37,176 nucleotides of DNA, from the NCBI RefSeq assembly GCF_014836325.1, contig NZ_JACSQZ010000035.1, forward strand, positions 1 to 37,176, written 5' to 3'. The notes beneath the pieces are model-generated. The model was not told the DNA's origin, did not search any database, and saw nothing but the letters and a program-made list of their open reading frames with translations. The position numbers and the translations under genes are program-made. This document shows positions 8,437 to 16,360 of the stretch, in pieces; the first letter of the stretch is position 1; each line of letters starts with the position of its first letter. The stretch is from Clostridium gallinarum. GTDB lineage: Bacteria > Bacillota > Clostridia > Clostridiales > Clostridiaceae.

Positions 8437-9834
8437 TTACCATTCTGTTTCTTCATTATCTAATTCTGAAATTGATGAAGCCTTAAATATTGGATCTTTA
8501 ATTCCTTGTTGTTTTTGTTTATTATAATCATCTAGAGCTTTAAAAGCTATTTTACTTAATAAAACTATAGCTATTAAGTTAATAATTGCCATTAGTCCCA
8601 TAAATACATCAGCTAAATTCCATACTAAATCCATACTTACTAATGAACCGAAGAAAACCATAATTCCAACAAATGCTCTATATAAATTTAAATAAATATT
8701 TTTGTTAGTTATAAATTGGATATTTGCTTCTCCGTAATAGTAATTTCCAACTATAGAACTAAAGGCGAAAAGTAAAATACAGATAGATATAAATATACCA
8801 CCCCAAGAACCAACTTGATCAATTAAGGCTAATTGAGTAAGTTCAATACCTTTAATAGAACCATCTATTGGAACATTAGATAATAAAATTATAAATGCTG
8901 TACAACTACAAATTATTAATGTATCAGTAAAAACTCCAAGAGTTTGAATAAATCCTTGTTTAACTGGATGAGATACTGTTGCTGTAGCAGCTGCATTTGG
9001 AGCAGATCCCATTCCGGCCTCATTAGAAAATAATCCTCTCTTTATACCTTGCATTAAGGCAGCACCAATACCTCCACCTACAACTTGGTGTACTCCAAAG
9101 GCATTTTCAAAAATCATTTTAATTACATTAGGTAGTAATGTAATATTTTTAATAACTATAAATAAAGCAACGATTATATATGCAATAGCCATTATAGGAA
9201 CAAGTACTGATGAAACTTTAGCTATTCTATTTACACCACCGAATATAATTACTATTGTTAATATAGTAATTATAGAGCCAACTACAATTTTATTAAATCC
9301 AAAAGAACTATTTAAGGAAAGAGCTATTGTATTTGCTTGAACAGAGTTAAATACTAATCCAAAAGCGATTGTTATTAATATTGCAAATAAAACTCCAAGA
9401 TATCTATTTTTTAATCCTTTTTCTATGTAATACGCAGGTCCTCCAATAAAATTGTTACCATCTTTTTGTTTGTAAACTTGTGCTAGAGTAGATTCTATGA
9501 AGCTTGATGCAGAACCTATTAAGGCTATTAACCACATCCAAAAGATAGCTCCAGGACCTCCTATAGAAATAGCAGTAGCTATACCAGCAAGATTACCAGT
9601 TCCAACTCTTGAAGCTGTACTAATACAAAAAGCTTGAAAAGATGAAACAGAATTAGTATCTTTATCATTAGTTGCACCATCAGTTAATAGTCTAAACATT
9701 TCTCTTATATTCCTAAATTGAACAAATTTAGTTTTAAAAGTAAAATAAAGTCCAATTATTATTAACATACCTATCAAAATATAAGTCCAAAGTATATCAT
9801 TAAATGCTAGTATAATTGAATTTAAGTAATCCAT
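8437..9834 (-). CDS. AGCS-family sodium (or proton):alanine/glycine symporter
   Basis: It imports small neutral amino acids using an ion gradient. The protein has about ten hydrophobic segments and the family signature regions STASRVGTGNLAGIATAI, GGPGAIFWMW, FIGGPAYYIEKGL and FSNEAGMGSAPNAAA. ATG at 9834 is preferred over the GTG at 9846 because CCACCTC (9843-9849, AGGTGG-type on the minus strand) sits 8 bases before it. The resulting 465 aa is normal. It is a single-gene unit with its own promoter; substrate (alanine, glycine or glutamine) cannot be read from sequence. Confidence 0.93.
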   Translation of the reverse strand: MDYLNSIILAFNDILWTYILIGMLIIIGLYFTFKTKFVQFRNIREMFRLLTDGATNDKDTNSVSSFQAFCISTASRVGTGNLAGIATAISIGGPGAIFWMWLIALIGSASSFIESTLAQVYKQKDGNNFIGGPAYYIEKGLKNRYLGVLFAILITIAFGLVFNSVQANTIALSLNSSFGFNKIVVGSIITILTIVIIFGGVNRIAKVSSVLVPIMAIAYIIVALFIVIKNITLLPNVIKMIFENAFGVHQVVGGGIGAALMQGIKRGLFSNEAGMGSAPNAAATATVSHPVKQGFIQTLGVFTDTLIICSCTAFIILLSNVPIDGSIKGIELTQLALIDQVGSWGGIFISICILLFAFSSIVGNYYYGEANIQFITNKNIYLNLYRAFVGIMVFFGSLVSMDLVWNLADVFMGLMAIINLIAIVLLSKIAFKALDDYNKQKQQGIKDPIFKASSISELDNEETEW

Positions 9835-9874
9835 ATGCGAATCCACCTCTTTAGTATTTGATATTTACAAAAAT

Positions 9875-9903
9875 ATGATATATTAAAATGAGAAAAAATG
9901 CAA
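9875..9903 (-). promoter_or_regulatory. probable promoter of the AGCS symporter gene
   Basis: On the minus strand TTGCAT (9903-9898) and TATCAT (9880-9875) are 17 bases apart, about 40 bases before the start codon. Confidence 0.5.
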
Positions 9904-10010
9904 GAAAAAACTTTATATATTTCATAAATAGGCGAAAATGAGTGTTTTTTAATTGATTACACTGAATATGGTGAATAAAATTTGTTAACATTATTCATAA
10001 ATATGAAATA

Positions 10011-10040
10011 AAAAAAGAGAGAAGAAATTCTCTCTTTTTT
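10011..10040. terminator. strong bidirectional terminator at the 3' end of the PBP gene
   Basis: AAAAAAGAGAGAA (10011-10023), loop GAAA, TTCTCTCTTTTTT (10028-10040) is a perfect 13-bp stem with A/T tails on both sides. It overlaps the first base of the PBP stop codon (10039-10041 on the minus strand). Confidence 0.85.
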
Positions 10041-12717
10041 AATCTTGATTATTTTGCCCATTTTCATTTGTATTATTAGCATTATTGTCAGTGTTATTAT
10101 TATCGTTATTATTTTCTGGTTGATTAGATTCATTTTCTACAGGCTTATCTTTTTCAAGTTCAATTGTTAGAGTTTCACCTTTTTTAATTTTTTCAGAAGA
10201 TAAGCTTTTGATTGTTCTGTTTTTAGATTCATTATTCTTAATAGTTACAGTAATACCCTTATCCTTTAGAATATTTACAGCATCGTCAGCGTTACTTCCT
10301 ACTTTAATACCTAAATCTGATAATTTAAATTCCTCAACAGCTTTAGTATCATCTTTTTCAGTTGGAAGAACATATTTATAATCAGCAGCATAAGTAGCTG
10401 GATTTGACTTTTTTATAAATACTCTTTCTTCAATTAAGTCTTTTGGTGTATTTTCCGTAGCTAATTTATTATTATTTTTATTAACTTTAGCAGTTACATG
10501 TACATCACATACTCCCGTTGGTTCCGTGCCAGATATAAACATTTCAGTGTAAACTCTTGAACCTCTTTGATCATGAGTACAAGTATCTGTTGCTATTTTA
10601 CCAGAATCTTTACAAATTGTAACAGTAGTAACACCACCTGGGTTTCCATCAAATTCTTTATATTCTAGATTTTCATGAATTGGAGCCATCATAGCACCCC
10701 ATAGTGATGCAGCAGATGAACTGTAACTTGCACCAGTCATTGTACTACGATCATCATAACCAATCCAAACAGCTCCTGAATAGTAAGGAGTTAATCCAGC
10801 AAATAAGAAATCTGTAACAAGGCTAGTAGTTCCTGTTTTACCAATAACAGGCATATTTGAAAGCTTAGCTAAAGCACCATCAAAGCTTAAAGGTCCTTTT
10901 AATAAATCTCTCATTATATAAGCTGTTTGAGGTGAAAAAATTTGTTCTTGAACAGTTTCTTTTTCTAATAAAACTTTTCCATTTGAATCTATAACTTTAG
11001 TATATAGTTTAGGTTCAATATAAACTCCATTATTTCCAAAGGTACCATAAGCGGCTGCAAGGATAAATGGATTACCACCATCTATAGAACCATCTTCTGC
11101 ATCATACCCTGTGAATTCTCCTAAAGAAAGTGTAGCTATACTTGTTCTTGATTTTGATCCATAAATTATACCTAATTTTTCTCCATAAGATAAACCATTT
11201 TCAATACCAAGTTTATCTTCAATCATAACTGTAGGAACATTTTTAGATAAAGCTAGTGCGTTTCTAACTGTAATATATCCATCAGATTTAAAGTTCCAAT
11301 TTTGAGGATTATAATTATTATATTTAGAACTAATTGAAGATGGTAATAATGCATCATCAAAAACAGTACCAGCAGTTACAGTTTTTGTATCTATAGCAGG
11401 TCCATAAACGGTTAATGGTTTAGTTGTAGAACCTATGGATCTTAAAGCATCGTAAGCTCTATTAGTAGATCTTGCTGGTTGCTCACCTCTTCCTCCAACT
11501 AAAACCTTAACTTCACCTGTTCTATAATCCATAATTGCAGCAGCAGCTTGAAGAGCAGGAGTACCATTTTCATCAGTTACTTCTGGGTTTGCATATATAT
11601 CAAGTTGTTGTATGCTGTTTCTATCATCTAAAACTGCTTGAGTAGAGTCTTGCATAGCTCTATCCATAGTAGTATATATTTTAAGTCCACCAGTTGAGAA
11701 TAATCTATCTACTTCTTCATCAGTATATTTATAAGTTTCCTTTAAGTCTTCTCTTACTTGATCTATAGCAGGATAAACAAACCATTCATAGTTTATTTTA
11801 TAAGAAATAACTGTTTGTGAAAATTCAAATTGATTTGCATCTACAAAAGCATATGCATCATCATATTCTTCCTCTGTTATTTTACCTAAGTCTCTCATTT
11901 TCATTAGAACAGTTTTAGTTCTATCTAAATATATAGTAGGATCTTCTATATTATCTGGATAATAAGGACTATAGGTAGTAGGAGCTTGAGTTAAACCAGC
12001 CAAAAATGCACATTCTGGTAAGTTTAGGTCTATAGCATTTTTATCAAAATAATATCTTGCAGCAGCTTCTACACCATATACTCTTCCTCCTAAAGGAATA
12101 GTGTTTAAATATGCCTCTAAAATCTGATCTTTAGACAATTTATTTTCTAAACTTATAGAAAGATATATTTCTCTGATTTTTCTTTCTATTTTAACATCAT
12201 TTGTAAGAAGAGTATTCTTTATTAATTGTTGTGTTAAGGTTGAACCACCTTGAATATTACCTTTTCCGGTAAAGAAATAAATACCTGAACTAAGGGCAGA
12301 GCCTAAAGTTCTCTTTATATCTATACCATTATGTGTATAAAAACGCTCATCTTCTATTGAGACATAAGCATCTTTAAGATAAGTAGGCATTTCATCTAAG
12401 GATATTTTATATCGTTCTTCATTAGTTGGTAAATTATCAATATAATTTCCCTCACTATCAAAAAGCATAGAAGGTTCATTTAAACTTAATACTGCATTTA
12501 CATCTAGAGGTTCTGTACTTTTTATTATAGCAAATACATATCCAAGTCCAACCACAAAACATAGAAGTCCAGCTATAAGTATTGTAAGAAATGTACCTTT
12601 TAAAATTTTCTTATATATAGGTTGTTTTTTATTCTTTTTATTTTTTTTGCTAGTGTTTTTATTACTTTTAACATTAGCTTGGCTTTTTTCTTTTCTAGAA
12701 GTATTTTTATTAGCCAT
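10039..12717 (-). CDS. class A penicillin-binding protein (PBP1A type) with PASTA-like C-terminus
   Basis: This bifunctional enzyme polymerises and crosslinks peptidoglycan at the outer membrane face. A lysine-rich cytoplasmic head (1-36) and one membrane segment (about 38-62) precede the GT51 domain (EDERFYTHNGIDIKRT near residue 122 and GGSTLTQQLIKN). The transpeptidase domain has SxxK at Ser430-Lys433 (GSTTKP), an SKN motif and KTGTT near residue 627. After it comes a PASTA-like unit (KVGSNADDAVNILKDKGI...) and an Asn/Glu-rich low-complexity tail of about 35 residues. GGGAGG precedes the ATG. 892 aa is long but usual for clostridial PBP1A. It is divergent from yunB. Confidence 0.95.
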   Translation of the reverse strand: MANKNTSRKEKSQANVKSNKNTSKKNKKNKKQPIYKKILKGTFLTILIAGLLCFVVGLGYVFAIIKSTEPLDVNAVLSLNEPSMLFDSEGNYIDNLPTNEERYKISLDEMPTYLKDAYVSIEDERFYTHNGIDIKRTLGSALSSGIYFFTGKGNIQGGSTLTQQLIKNTLLTNDVKIERKIREIYLSISLENKLSKDQILEAYLNTIPLGGRVYGVEAAARYYFDKNAIDLNLPECAFLAGLTQAPTTYSPYYPDNIEDPTIYLDRTKTVLMKMRDLGKITEEEYDDAYAFVDANQFEFSQTVISYKINYEWFVYPAIDQVREDLKETYKYTDEEVDRLFSTGGLKIYTTMDRAMQDSTQAVLDDRNSIQQLDIYANPEVTDENGTPALQAAAAIMDYRTGEVKVLVGGRGEQPARSTNRAYDALRSIGSTTKPLTVYGPAIDTKTVTAGTVFDDALLPSSISSKYNNYNPQNWNFKSDGYITVRNALALSKNVPTVMIEDKLGIENGLSYGEKLGIIYGSKSRTSIATLSLGEFTGYDAEDGSIDGGNPFILAAAYGTFGNNGVYIEPKLYTKVIDSNGKVLLEKETVQEQIFSPQTAYIMRDLLKGPLSFDGALAKLSNMPVIGKTGTTSLVTDFLFAGLTPYYSGAVWIGYDDRSTMTGASYSSSAASLWGAMMAPIHENLEYKEFDGNPGGVTTVTICKDSGKIATDTCTHDQRGSRVYTEMFISGTEPTGVCDVHVTAKVNKNNNKLATENTPKDLIEERVFIKKSNPATYAADYKYVLPTEKDDTKAVEEFKLSDLGIKVGSNADDAVNILKDKGITVTIKNNESKNRTIKSLSSEKIKKGETLTIELEKDKPVENESNQPENNNDNNNTDNNANNTNENGQNNQD

Positions 12718-12773
12718 TTGTTCCTCCCTTATAATTTATAATTATTTAATGGTGTAAATAAATAATATACTAT

Positions 12774-12801
12774 ATTATAGCATATTTATATAAAGAGTAA
12801 A
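12774..12801 (-). promoter_or_regulatory. probable promoter of the PBP gene
   Basis: On the minus strand TATAAT (12779-12774) lies 16 bases after TTTACT (12801-12796), in the gap shared with yunB. Confidence 0.45.
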
Positions 12802-12823
12802 ATAATAACTCGAGAAGGTGCCT

Positions 12824-13477
12824 ATGAAGTATTATACAAAAAAATCCAAAATGCGATTCCAAATTAAACATCCTAAGATTATAATGGTTATTATTGCCAT
12901 TTTCGTTCTATTTAATTCTATTATGTACTTTTTTAATAAAAATATTTTACCTGCTGCTTTAGCTATAGGTGAAGAAAATCTTAGAAGAGAAGCAACTTCT
13001 ATAATTAATGAAACTGCACTAGAAATTTACTCTAAAGATTTTGATTATAATAATATGATAATTATAGAAAAGGATAATGAGGGAAATATTACATTGCTTA
13101 GGGCAGATACAGTTAAGCTTAATTATCTAGTTTCAAAACTAATTTTAGCATCAAATAAAAAGATAGATGAATTAGAAGAAGTAGGAATGAATATTCCTTT
13201 AGGCTATCTTACAAAGAATCTAGTTTTTTATAACTTAGGACCAAAGATAAATATTAAGATGAATCAAATTGGAAATATTACAAGTAGTTATGAATCTGTA
13301 TTTGAAAGTGCTGGAATTAACCAAACTAGACATAAGATATATCTTAACATAAATATGCAGATGAAAATGATAGTACCATTAAATAGCAAGTCTGTAGATA
13401 TTGTTTGTCAAATTCCCATATCAGAAACTATTATAGTTGGAAAAATACCAAACACAGCTATAGAACTAAATAAGTAA
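12824..13477 (+). CDS. yunB: sporulation protein YunB
   Basis: The B. subtilis homologue is needed for full spore formation and is made in the mother cell; its biochemical role is unknown. The protein has a basic N-terminus, one membrane segment (about residues 20-37, IIMVIIAIFVLFNSIMYFF) and the conserved family body: ILPAALAIGEENLRREAT, VKLNYLVSKLILASNKKI, IPLGYLTKN and a C-terminal beta-rich QTRHKIYLNINMQM...PISETIIVGKIP. ATG 12824 is chosen; GTG at 12818 overlaps the GAAGGTG that serves as ribosome site. No convincing sigma-E promoter was found at a workable distance. It is convergent with hpt across a shared terminator. Confidence 0.82.
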   Translation: MKYYTKKSKMRFQIKHPKIIMVIIAIFVLFNSIMYFFNKNILPAALAIGEENLRREATSIINETALEIYSKDFDYNNMIIIEKDNEGNITLLRADTVKLNYLVSKLILASNKKIDELEEVGMNIPLGYLTKNLVFYNLGPKINIKMNQIGNITSSYESVFESAGINQTRHKIYLNINMQMKMIVPLNSKSVDIVCQIPISETIIVGKIPNTAIELNK

Positions 13478-13494
13478 TTAAGAATAGAAAATAA

Positions 13495-13516
13495 AAAACT
13501 CCCGAAAGGGAGTTTT
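13495..13516. terminator. shared terminator of yunB and hpt
   Basis: AAAACTCCC (13495-13503), loop GAAA, GGGAGTTTT (13508-13516) is a perfect 9-bp stem, flanked by six A on the left and T on the right, between convergent genes. Confidence 0.85.
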
Positions 13517-13566
13517 AAGTTATTCAAATTATTATTTATAATTACAATAATAATCTTTATTAAATA

Positions 13567-14100
13567 TTACTTATCTGAGTTTTCCCAGTTAAAAACATAA
13601 GGAACATTTCTATAGAAGCTTTCATAGTCAAGACCATATCCTACTACAAATAAATCTTCTATTTCAAAACAACAATAATCTGGTTTTAAATCTACCTTTC
13701 TTCTAGAAGGTTTATCTAATAATGTACAAGTCTTTACAGATCTAGCACCACGTTTCTTTACATAATCAATAACGAATTCCATTGTATATCCAGTATCAAT
13801 TATATCATCAACTATAAGAACATCCCATCCTTCAATATTATCAGGAATATCGTTAACAACTTTAACTTCGCCAGTGCTTTCTTCACTATGACCATAACTT
13901 GAAGTAGTCATAAAACCAACCTTAGCTTTACAATCTAATGCCCTAAATAAATCAGCTCCAAAAACAAAACTTCCTCTAAGTAAAGGTAGAACATAAAGCT
14001 TTTTATCTTTGTAATCTTCAGTAATTTCTTTACCAAGATCTTTTATTCTATTTTTAATTTGTTCTTCTGTAAAAAGAATATTTCTTTTTTTATCTTCCAT
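13567..14100 (-). CDS. hpt: hypoxanthine (guanine) phosphoribosyltransferase
   Basis: It salvages hypoxanthine (and often guanine) with PRPP to form IMP/GMP. The PRPP-binding signature VLIVDDIIDTGYT lies near residues 94-106. PLLRGSFVFGADL (PPi loop), TSSYGHSEESTGEV (flexible loop) and LFVVGYGLDYESFYRNVPYVF (purine-binding end) are also present. 177 aa is typical. AGGAGG lies upstream of the ATG on the minus strand. Although PyrR is a distant relative, these motifs match HPRT, so this is not the missing pyrR. Confidence 0.95.
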   Translation of the reverse strand: MEDKKRNILFTEEQIKNRIKDLGKEITEDYKDKKLYVLPLLRGSFVFGADLFRALDCKAKVGFMTTSSYGHSEESTGEVKVVNDIPDNIEGWDVLIVDDIIDTGYTMEFVIDYVKKRGARSVKTCTLLDKPSRRKVDLKPDYCCFEIEDLFVVGYGLDYESFYRNVPYVFNWENSDK

Positions 14101-14192
14101 TTAAATAAAACCTCCTAAATAAAAGTGCAGCTTTAATAAACTGTATATTATATTATACTACATATTTTCTATAATATTTGCAACATTAGTTT

Positions 14193-14210
14193 AAAAATGC
14201 TAGCATTTTT
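14193..14210. repeat. 18-bp perfect palindrome upstream of hpt
   Basis: AAAAATGCTAGCATTTTT is its own reverse complement. It lies between the divergent hpt and hflX genes, next to a MITE-like repeat. It could be an operator or part of the repeat; nothing decides between them. Confidence 0.5.
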
Positions 14211-14212
14211 AT

Positions 14213-14350
14213 AATGAAAAATTAAGAATGTAGAATTAATGAAAAAACTACTCCGGATTTTTAACTAAAAAGTGCTTTGCACAAATTAAGTTTAAGTTTT
14301 GCTGTGCAAAACAACCTTAATTTTACATTATTCATTCTACACTTTTCATT
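14213..14350. repeat. MITE-like element with imperfect terminal inverted repeats
   Basis: The left end reads AATGAAAAATTAAGAATG and the right end, reversed, AATGAAAAGTGTAGAATG. About 138 bases lie between the outer ends and hold no ORF. Internal inverted segments include AAATTAAG (14283-14290) versus CTTAATTT (14316-14323) and TTTGCACA (14277-14284) versus TGTGCAAA (14303-14310). Such non-coding AATGAA...TTCATT units are frequent in clostridial intergenic regions. A further 10-bp inverted repeat TAAGATTGCA/TGCAATCTTA (14351-14371) follows directly. No clear target duplication was seen. Confidence 0.6.
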
Positions 14351-14378
14351 TAAGATTGCATTGCAATCTTATTAGTGC

Positions 14379-14407
14379 TTGACAATAGCTTATAATATAA
14401 ACATAAT
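14379..14407 (+). promoter_or_regulatory. probable hflX promoter
   Basis: TTGACA (14379-14384) and CATAAT (14402-14407) are 17 bases apart, about 50 bases before the start codon. TATAAT at 14391 is too close to this -35 to be its partner. Confidence 0.55.
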
Positions 14408-14455
14408 TAATAGAAAGTAAAGGATTAAATAATATAAAAAAGTAGGTGATCTTTA

Positions 14456-16252
14456 ATGATATATGGAAACATAGATGGAATAAAAAAATCATATATTGAA
14501 GAACTTGAAAATCTTTATAGGATAAAGGTTTTAAAAGATGAGGTTTGTAGTGAAGAAATAATAAATATCATTTCTAGAATATCTTCTATAATAGAAAGAG
14601 AAATAAGTGTTGCTATAGATAGAAGAGGTAAGGTTGTTTCAGTTGCTATTGGAGATTCTACATCAGTAGAAATTGGAATGATAGATATAAGAGAAAAGAG
14701 ATTGTCTGGTGTAAGAGTAATTCATACACATCCTAATGGATTTTCTAATCTTTCAGCCTTAGATGTATCGGCTTTATTAAAATTGAAGCTAGATGCTATT
14801 GTAGCAATCGGTGTATATAATGGAAATATAACTGACTACTCATTAGGAATGATTACAATAACTAATGATTTGTTAGACTATGAAGAAAGTCTAAATTTAT
14901 CTTTAGAAAAGTTACTTTCCATTAATATATTAGATAAGATACAACATATAGAAGGCTTAATAAAAGAGAGAGAAGTTATAGAAGAGGAAGGTGAAAAGGC
15001 AATTTTAGTTGGTTCAGATAGTAAGGAAAGTTTAGAAGAACTTAAAGAACTTACTAAAGCTTGCGATATACCTGTTTTAGATTCTGTATACCAAAGTAGG
15101 AGCAAAGTAGATCCAGCCTTTTATATAGGAAAGGGTAAGGTTTTAGAAATTGCTTCTTTAAGGCAAACAAAGCATGCTAATTTAGTTATTTTTGATGATG
15201 AACTTTCAGGTTCTCAAGTAAGAAACTTAGAAGCAGCTCTTGGGGCTAAAGTAATAGATAGAACAACTTTAATATTAGAGATTTTTGCAAGAAGAGCTAG
15301 AAGTAAGGAATCTAAAATTCAAGTAGAGCTTGCTCAGTTAAAATATAGAATGAGTAGACTTCAAGGTCTTGGAACTATGCTTTCAAGAACAGGTGGTGGT
15401 ATTGGAACTAGAGGACCCGGGGAAAAGAAATTAGAAACTGATAGAAGACATATAAAAGAAACTATTTATGACTTAAATGATGAGCTTAAAAAAATAAAGA
15501 AAAATAGAGAAGTTCAAAGAGAAAAAAGAAATAAGGAAAGCATTCCAAAGGTTTCTCTTGTAGGATACACTAACGCTGGTAAATCTACCCTTAGAAATAG
15601 TTTATGTGATTTAGCAGCCCAAAAGGAAGTTCAAGGAAAGGAAAAAGTTTTTGAAGCAGATATGCTTTTTGCAACTTTAGATATAACTACAAGATCTATT
15701 GTGCTTAAAAATAAGGGAGTAGTAACTATAACAGATACAGTTGGATTTGTAAGAAAACTACCACATGATTTAGTTGAAGCATTTAAATCAACTTTAGAAG
15801 AAGTTATTTACTCAGATCTTTTATGTCATGTAGTAGATGCATCTAGTGAATATGCATTAGATCAAATAAAAGCAGTAGAAGAGGTTCTTTTGGAATTAGG
15901 TGCAAAGGATAAAGAAACAATTTTAGTTTTAAATAAAATTGATAAGGCGAGTTTAGAAAACTTAGAAAGCATAAGAGAAGCTTGCACTGATTATTTAGTA
16001 ATAGAAATATCAGCTAAGGAAGGTAAGAATCTAGATGGATTATTAGATTTAATAGAAGAAAAATTACCTTATAAAATGAAAAAATGTGAATATTTAATAT
16101 CCTATGATAGAAGTGATATAAATTCATATCTTCATAGAAATGGAAGAGTATTAGAAGAAGATTATAAAGATAATGGTACTTATATGTTAGTAGAAGTTGA
16201 TGATGAAATATATAATAAAACTAAAGAATTTGTTGTAAATATATTAAAATAA
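14456..16252 (+). CDS. hflX: GTPase HflX with an N-terminal JAMM/MPN+-like domain
   Basis: HflX is a ribosome-associated GTPase that splits stalled or hibernating ribosomes. Residues from about 195 on form the usual protein: the HflX N-domain (DPAFYIGKGKVLEI, LIFDDELSGSQVRNLE), the glycine-rich linker GGGIGTRGPGEKKLE, the P-loop GYTNAGKST (370-378), DTVGFV and NKID. Normal homologues are about 370-430 aa; this one has 598. The extra N-terminal 190 residues contain HTHPNGFSNLSALD, matching H-[ST]-H-x7-S-x2-D exactly with His90, His92, Ser100 and Asp103, the zinc-binding motif of JAMM peptidases. A possible catalytic Glu lies upstream in VEIGMID. The frame is continuous, so this is a true fusion. 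It has its own promoter and terminator. Confidence 0.93.
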   Translation: MIYGNIDGIKKSYIEELENLYRIKVLKDEVCSEEIINIISRISSIIEREISVAIDRRGKVVSVAIGDSTSVEIGMIDIREKRLSGVRVIHTHPNGFSNLSALDVSALLKLKLDAIVAIGVYNGNITDYSLGMITITNDLLDYEESLNLSLEKLLSINILDKIQHIEGLIKEREVIEEEGEKAILVGSDSKESLEELKELTKACDIPVLDSVYQSRSKVDPAFYIGKGKVLEIASLRQTKHANLVIFDDELSGSQVRNLEAALGAKVIDRTTLILEIFARRARSKESKIQVELAQLKYRMSRLQGLGTMLSRTGGGIGTRGPGEKKLETDRRHIKETIYDLNDELKKIKKNREVQREKRNKESIPKVSLVGYTNAGKSTLRNSLCDLAAQKEVQGKEKVFEADMLFATLDITTRSIVLKNKGVVTITDTVGFVRKLPHDLVEAFKSTLEEVIYSDLLCHVVDASSEYALDQIKAVEEVLLELGAKDKETILVLNKIDKASLENLESIREACTDYLVIEISAKEGKNLDGLLDLIEEKLPYKMKKCEYLISYDRSDINSYLHRNGRVLEEDYKDNGTYMLVEVDDEIYNKTKEFVVNILK

Positions 16253-16267
16253 ATATGCTTTAATGTT

Positions 16268-16304
16268 AAAACTGCAATGAAGGTTACACTTTATTGCAGT
16301 TTTT
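16268..16304 (+). terminator. hflX terminator
   Basis: AAAACTGCAAT (16268-16278) pairs with ATTGCAGTTTT (16293-16303), followed by T, with further pairs inside. Confidence 0.8.
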
Positions 16305-16323
16305 ATATATATTCTATATAATA

Positions 16324-16339
16324 ATTGTAATGATACAAT
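16324..16339. promoter_or_regulatory. inverted-repeat operator, probable MocR-regulator site
   Basis: ATTGTA-ATGA-TACAAT is a perfect 6-bp inverted repeat 21 bases before the start of the nucleotidyltransferase-MocR operon. A 13/16 match, AATGTATCGGTACAAT, lies upstream of the pyridoxamine kinase gene (27124-27139). The position suggests autoregulation by the MocR protein encoded at 17272. Confidence 0.6.
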
Positions 16340-16360
16340 GGGATGAATAGGGGGAATCAT

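Noticed and set aside
12780..12808. GCATATT followed 14 bases later by an AT-rich box, resembling a sigma-E promoter for yunB
   Set aside because: The transcript start would fall at about 12815, inside the ribosome binding site, and the -10 match is poor.
13567..14100. Considered as the missing pyrR because both are phosphoribosyltransferases
   Set aside because: The motifs match hypoxanthine phosphoribosyltransferase, including the C-terminal purine-binding segment.
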